The notes under the pieces are model-generated. The model was given only the letters and a program-made list of their open reading frames with translations. It was not told where the DNA came from and did no database searches. The position numbers and the translations under genes are program-made. This document shows, one piece after another, positions 20,032-20,240 of a stretch of 20,240 nucleotides of DNA (position 1 is the first letter of the stretch; every line of letters begins with the position of its first letter). The DNA comes from Apostichopus californicus (lineage: Eukaryota; Echinodermata; Holothuroidea; Aspidochirotida; Stichopodidae). The stretch covers positions 1-20,240 of the forward strand of contig JAIPMN010051910.1 of NCBI GenBank assembly GCA_020650975.1, read 5' to 3'.

Positions 20032-20240
20032 GTGGAGAGCGTTCTGTGTTATTTGTTTTGTAACAATGATTTTCTTTATTTAGCATCATGATGCCCGAAT
20101 ATTTCCGTGTAACACCACCGTAAGCGCAGCGCATCTGGGCTACCACGCTTTTTGCACTATCGCCCAAAATTATTAACAGGGAACGCCGCTCACAATCGTG
20201 GTGACAAGCATGCATGGAGATTAGCAGTCTCTGAAGTGAA
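20032..20240. other. Upstream intergenic sequence, no gene seen
   Basis: No conserved coding stretch or RNA gene is recognisable. A CCCGAATATTTCCG motif repeats part of the neighbouring inverted-repeat arm, so the mobile element may extend into this stretch. Confidence 0.4.

Overview
The window is animal nuclear DNA carrying the 5' (N-terminal) part of one long, intron-rich gene on the minus strand: UTP20 (DRIM), the giant helical-repeat scaffold of the nucleolar small-subunit (SSU) processome. I could chain 25 coding exons from the ATG at 19594 down to 422. Every junction obeys GT-AG, and the reading phase stays consistent over 3,299 coding bases (about 1,099 residues). The translated pieces follow human UTP20, as I recall it, in order and without gaps. 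Human UTP20 is about 2,785 residues, so the rest of the gene lies beyond the left edge. No other protein gene is supported.

The organism is probably a marine invertebrate deuterostome, with an echinoderm as my best guess. This rests on a clearly metazoan UTP20, AT-rich introns of about 230-1,160 bases, tRNA-derived SINEs, short hAT-like MITEs, and intron 1 full of TAGCCTA/TAGGCTA palindromes. The phylum is inference.

Layout from right to left (direction of transcription): 19595-20240 is upstream sequence with a modest CpG-bearing segment and an inverted-repeat element. Intron 1 holds the TAGCCTA palindromes. Intron 2 holds a full-looking tRNA-derived SINE and a foldback hairpin. Intron 3 holds a 166-bp hAT-like MITE with a perfect 8-bp target duplication. 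Intron 7 holds two tandem arrays. Intron 11 holds a G-quadruplex motif on the transcribed strand. Intron 14 holds a 314-bp MITE. Intron 16 holds a retroelement-like tail with a hammerhead-like core. Introns 19 and 21 share a diverged colinear segment. Intron 23 holds a second SINE copy with an internal deletion.

The most unusual feature is that four separate tandem duplications each overlap an exon-intron boundary and so multiply a splice site: exon 8 acceptor (5 copies), exon 13 donor (2), exon 20 donor (4) and exon 24 donor (2). Reading on past each authentic donor, or starting from the one extra acceptor I translated, meets a stop codon quickly, so using these extra sites would give poisoned transcripts. 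This may be neutral repeat turnover or a way to create or regulate splice sites; the sequence alone cannot decide. I found no bacterial-type system, CRISPR array or new protein system.
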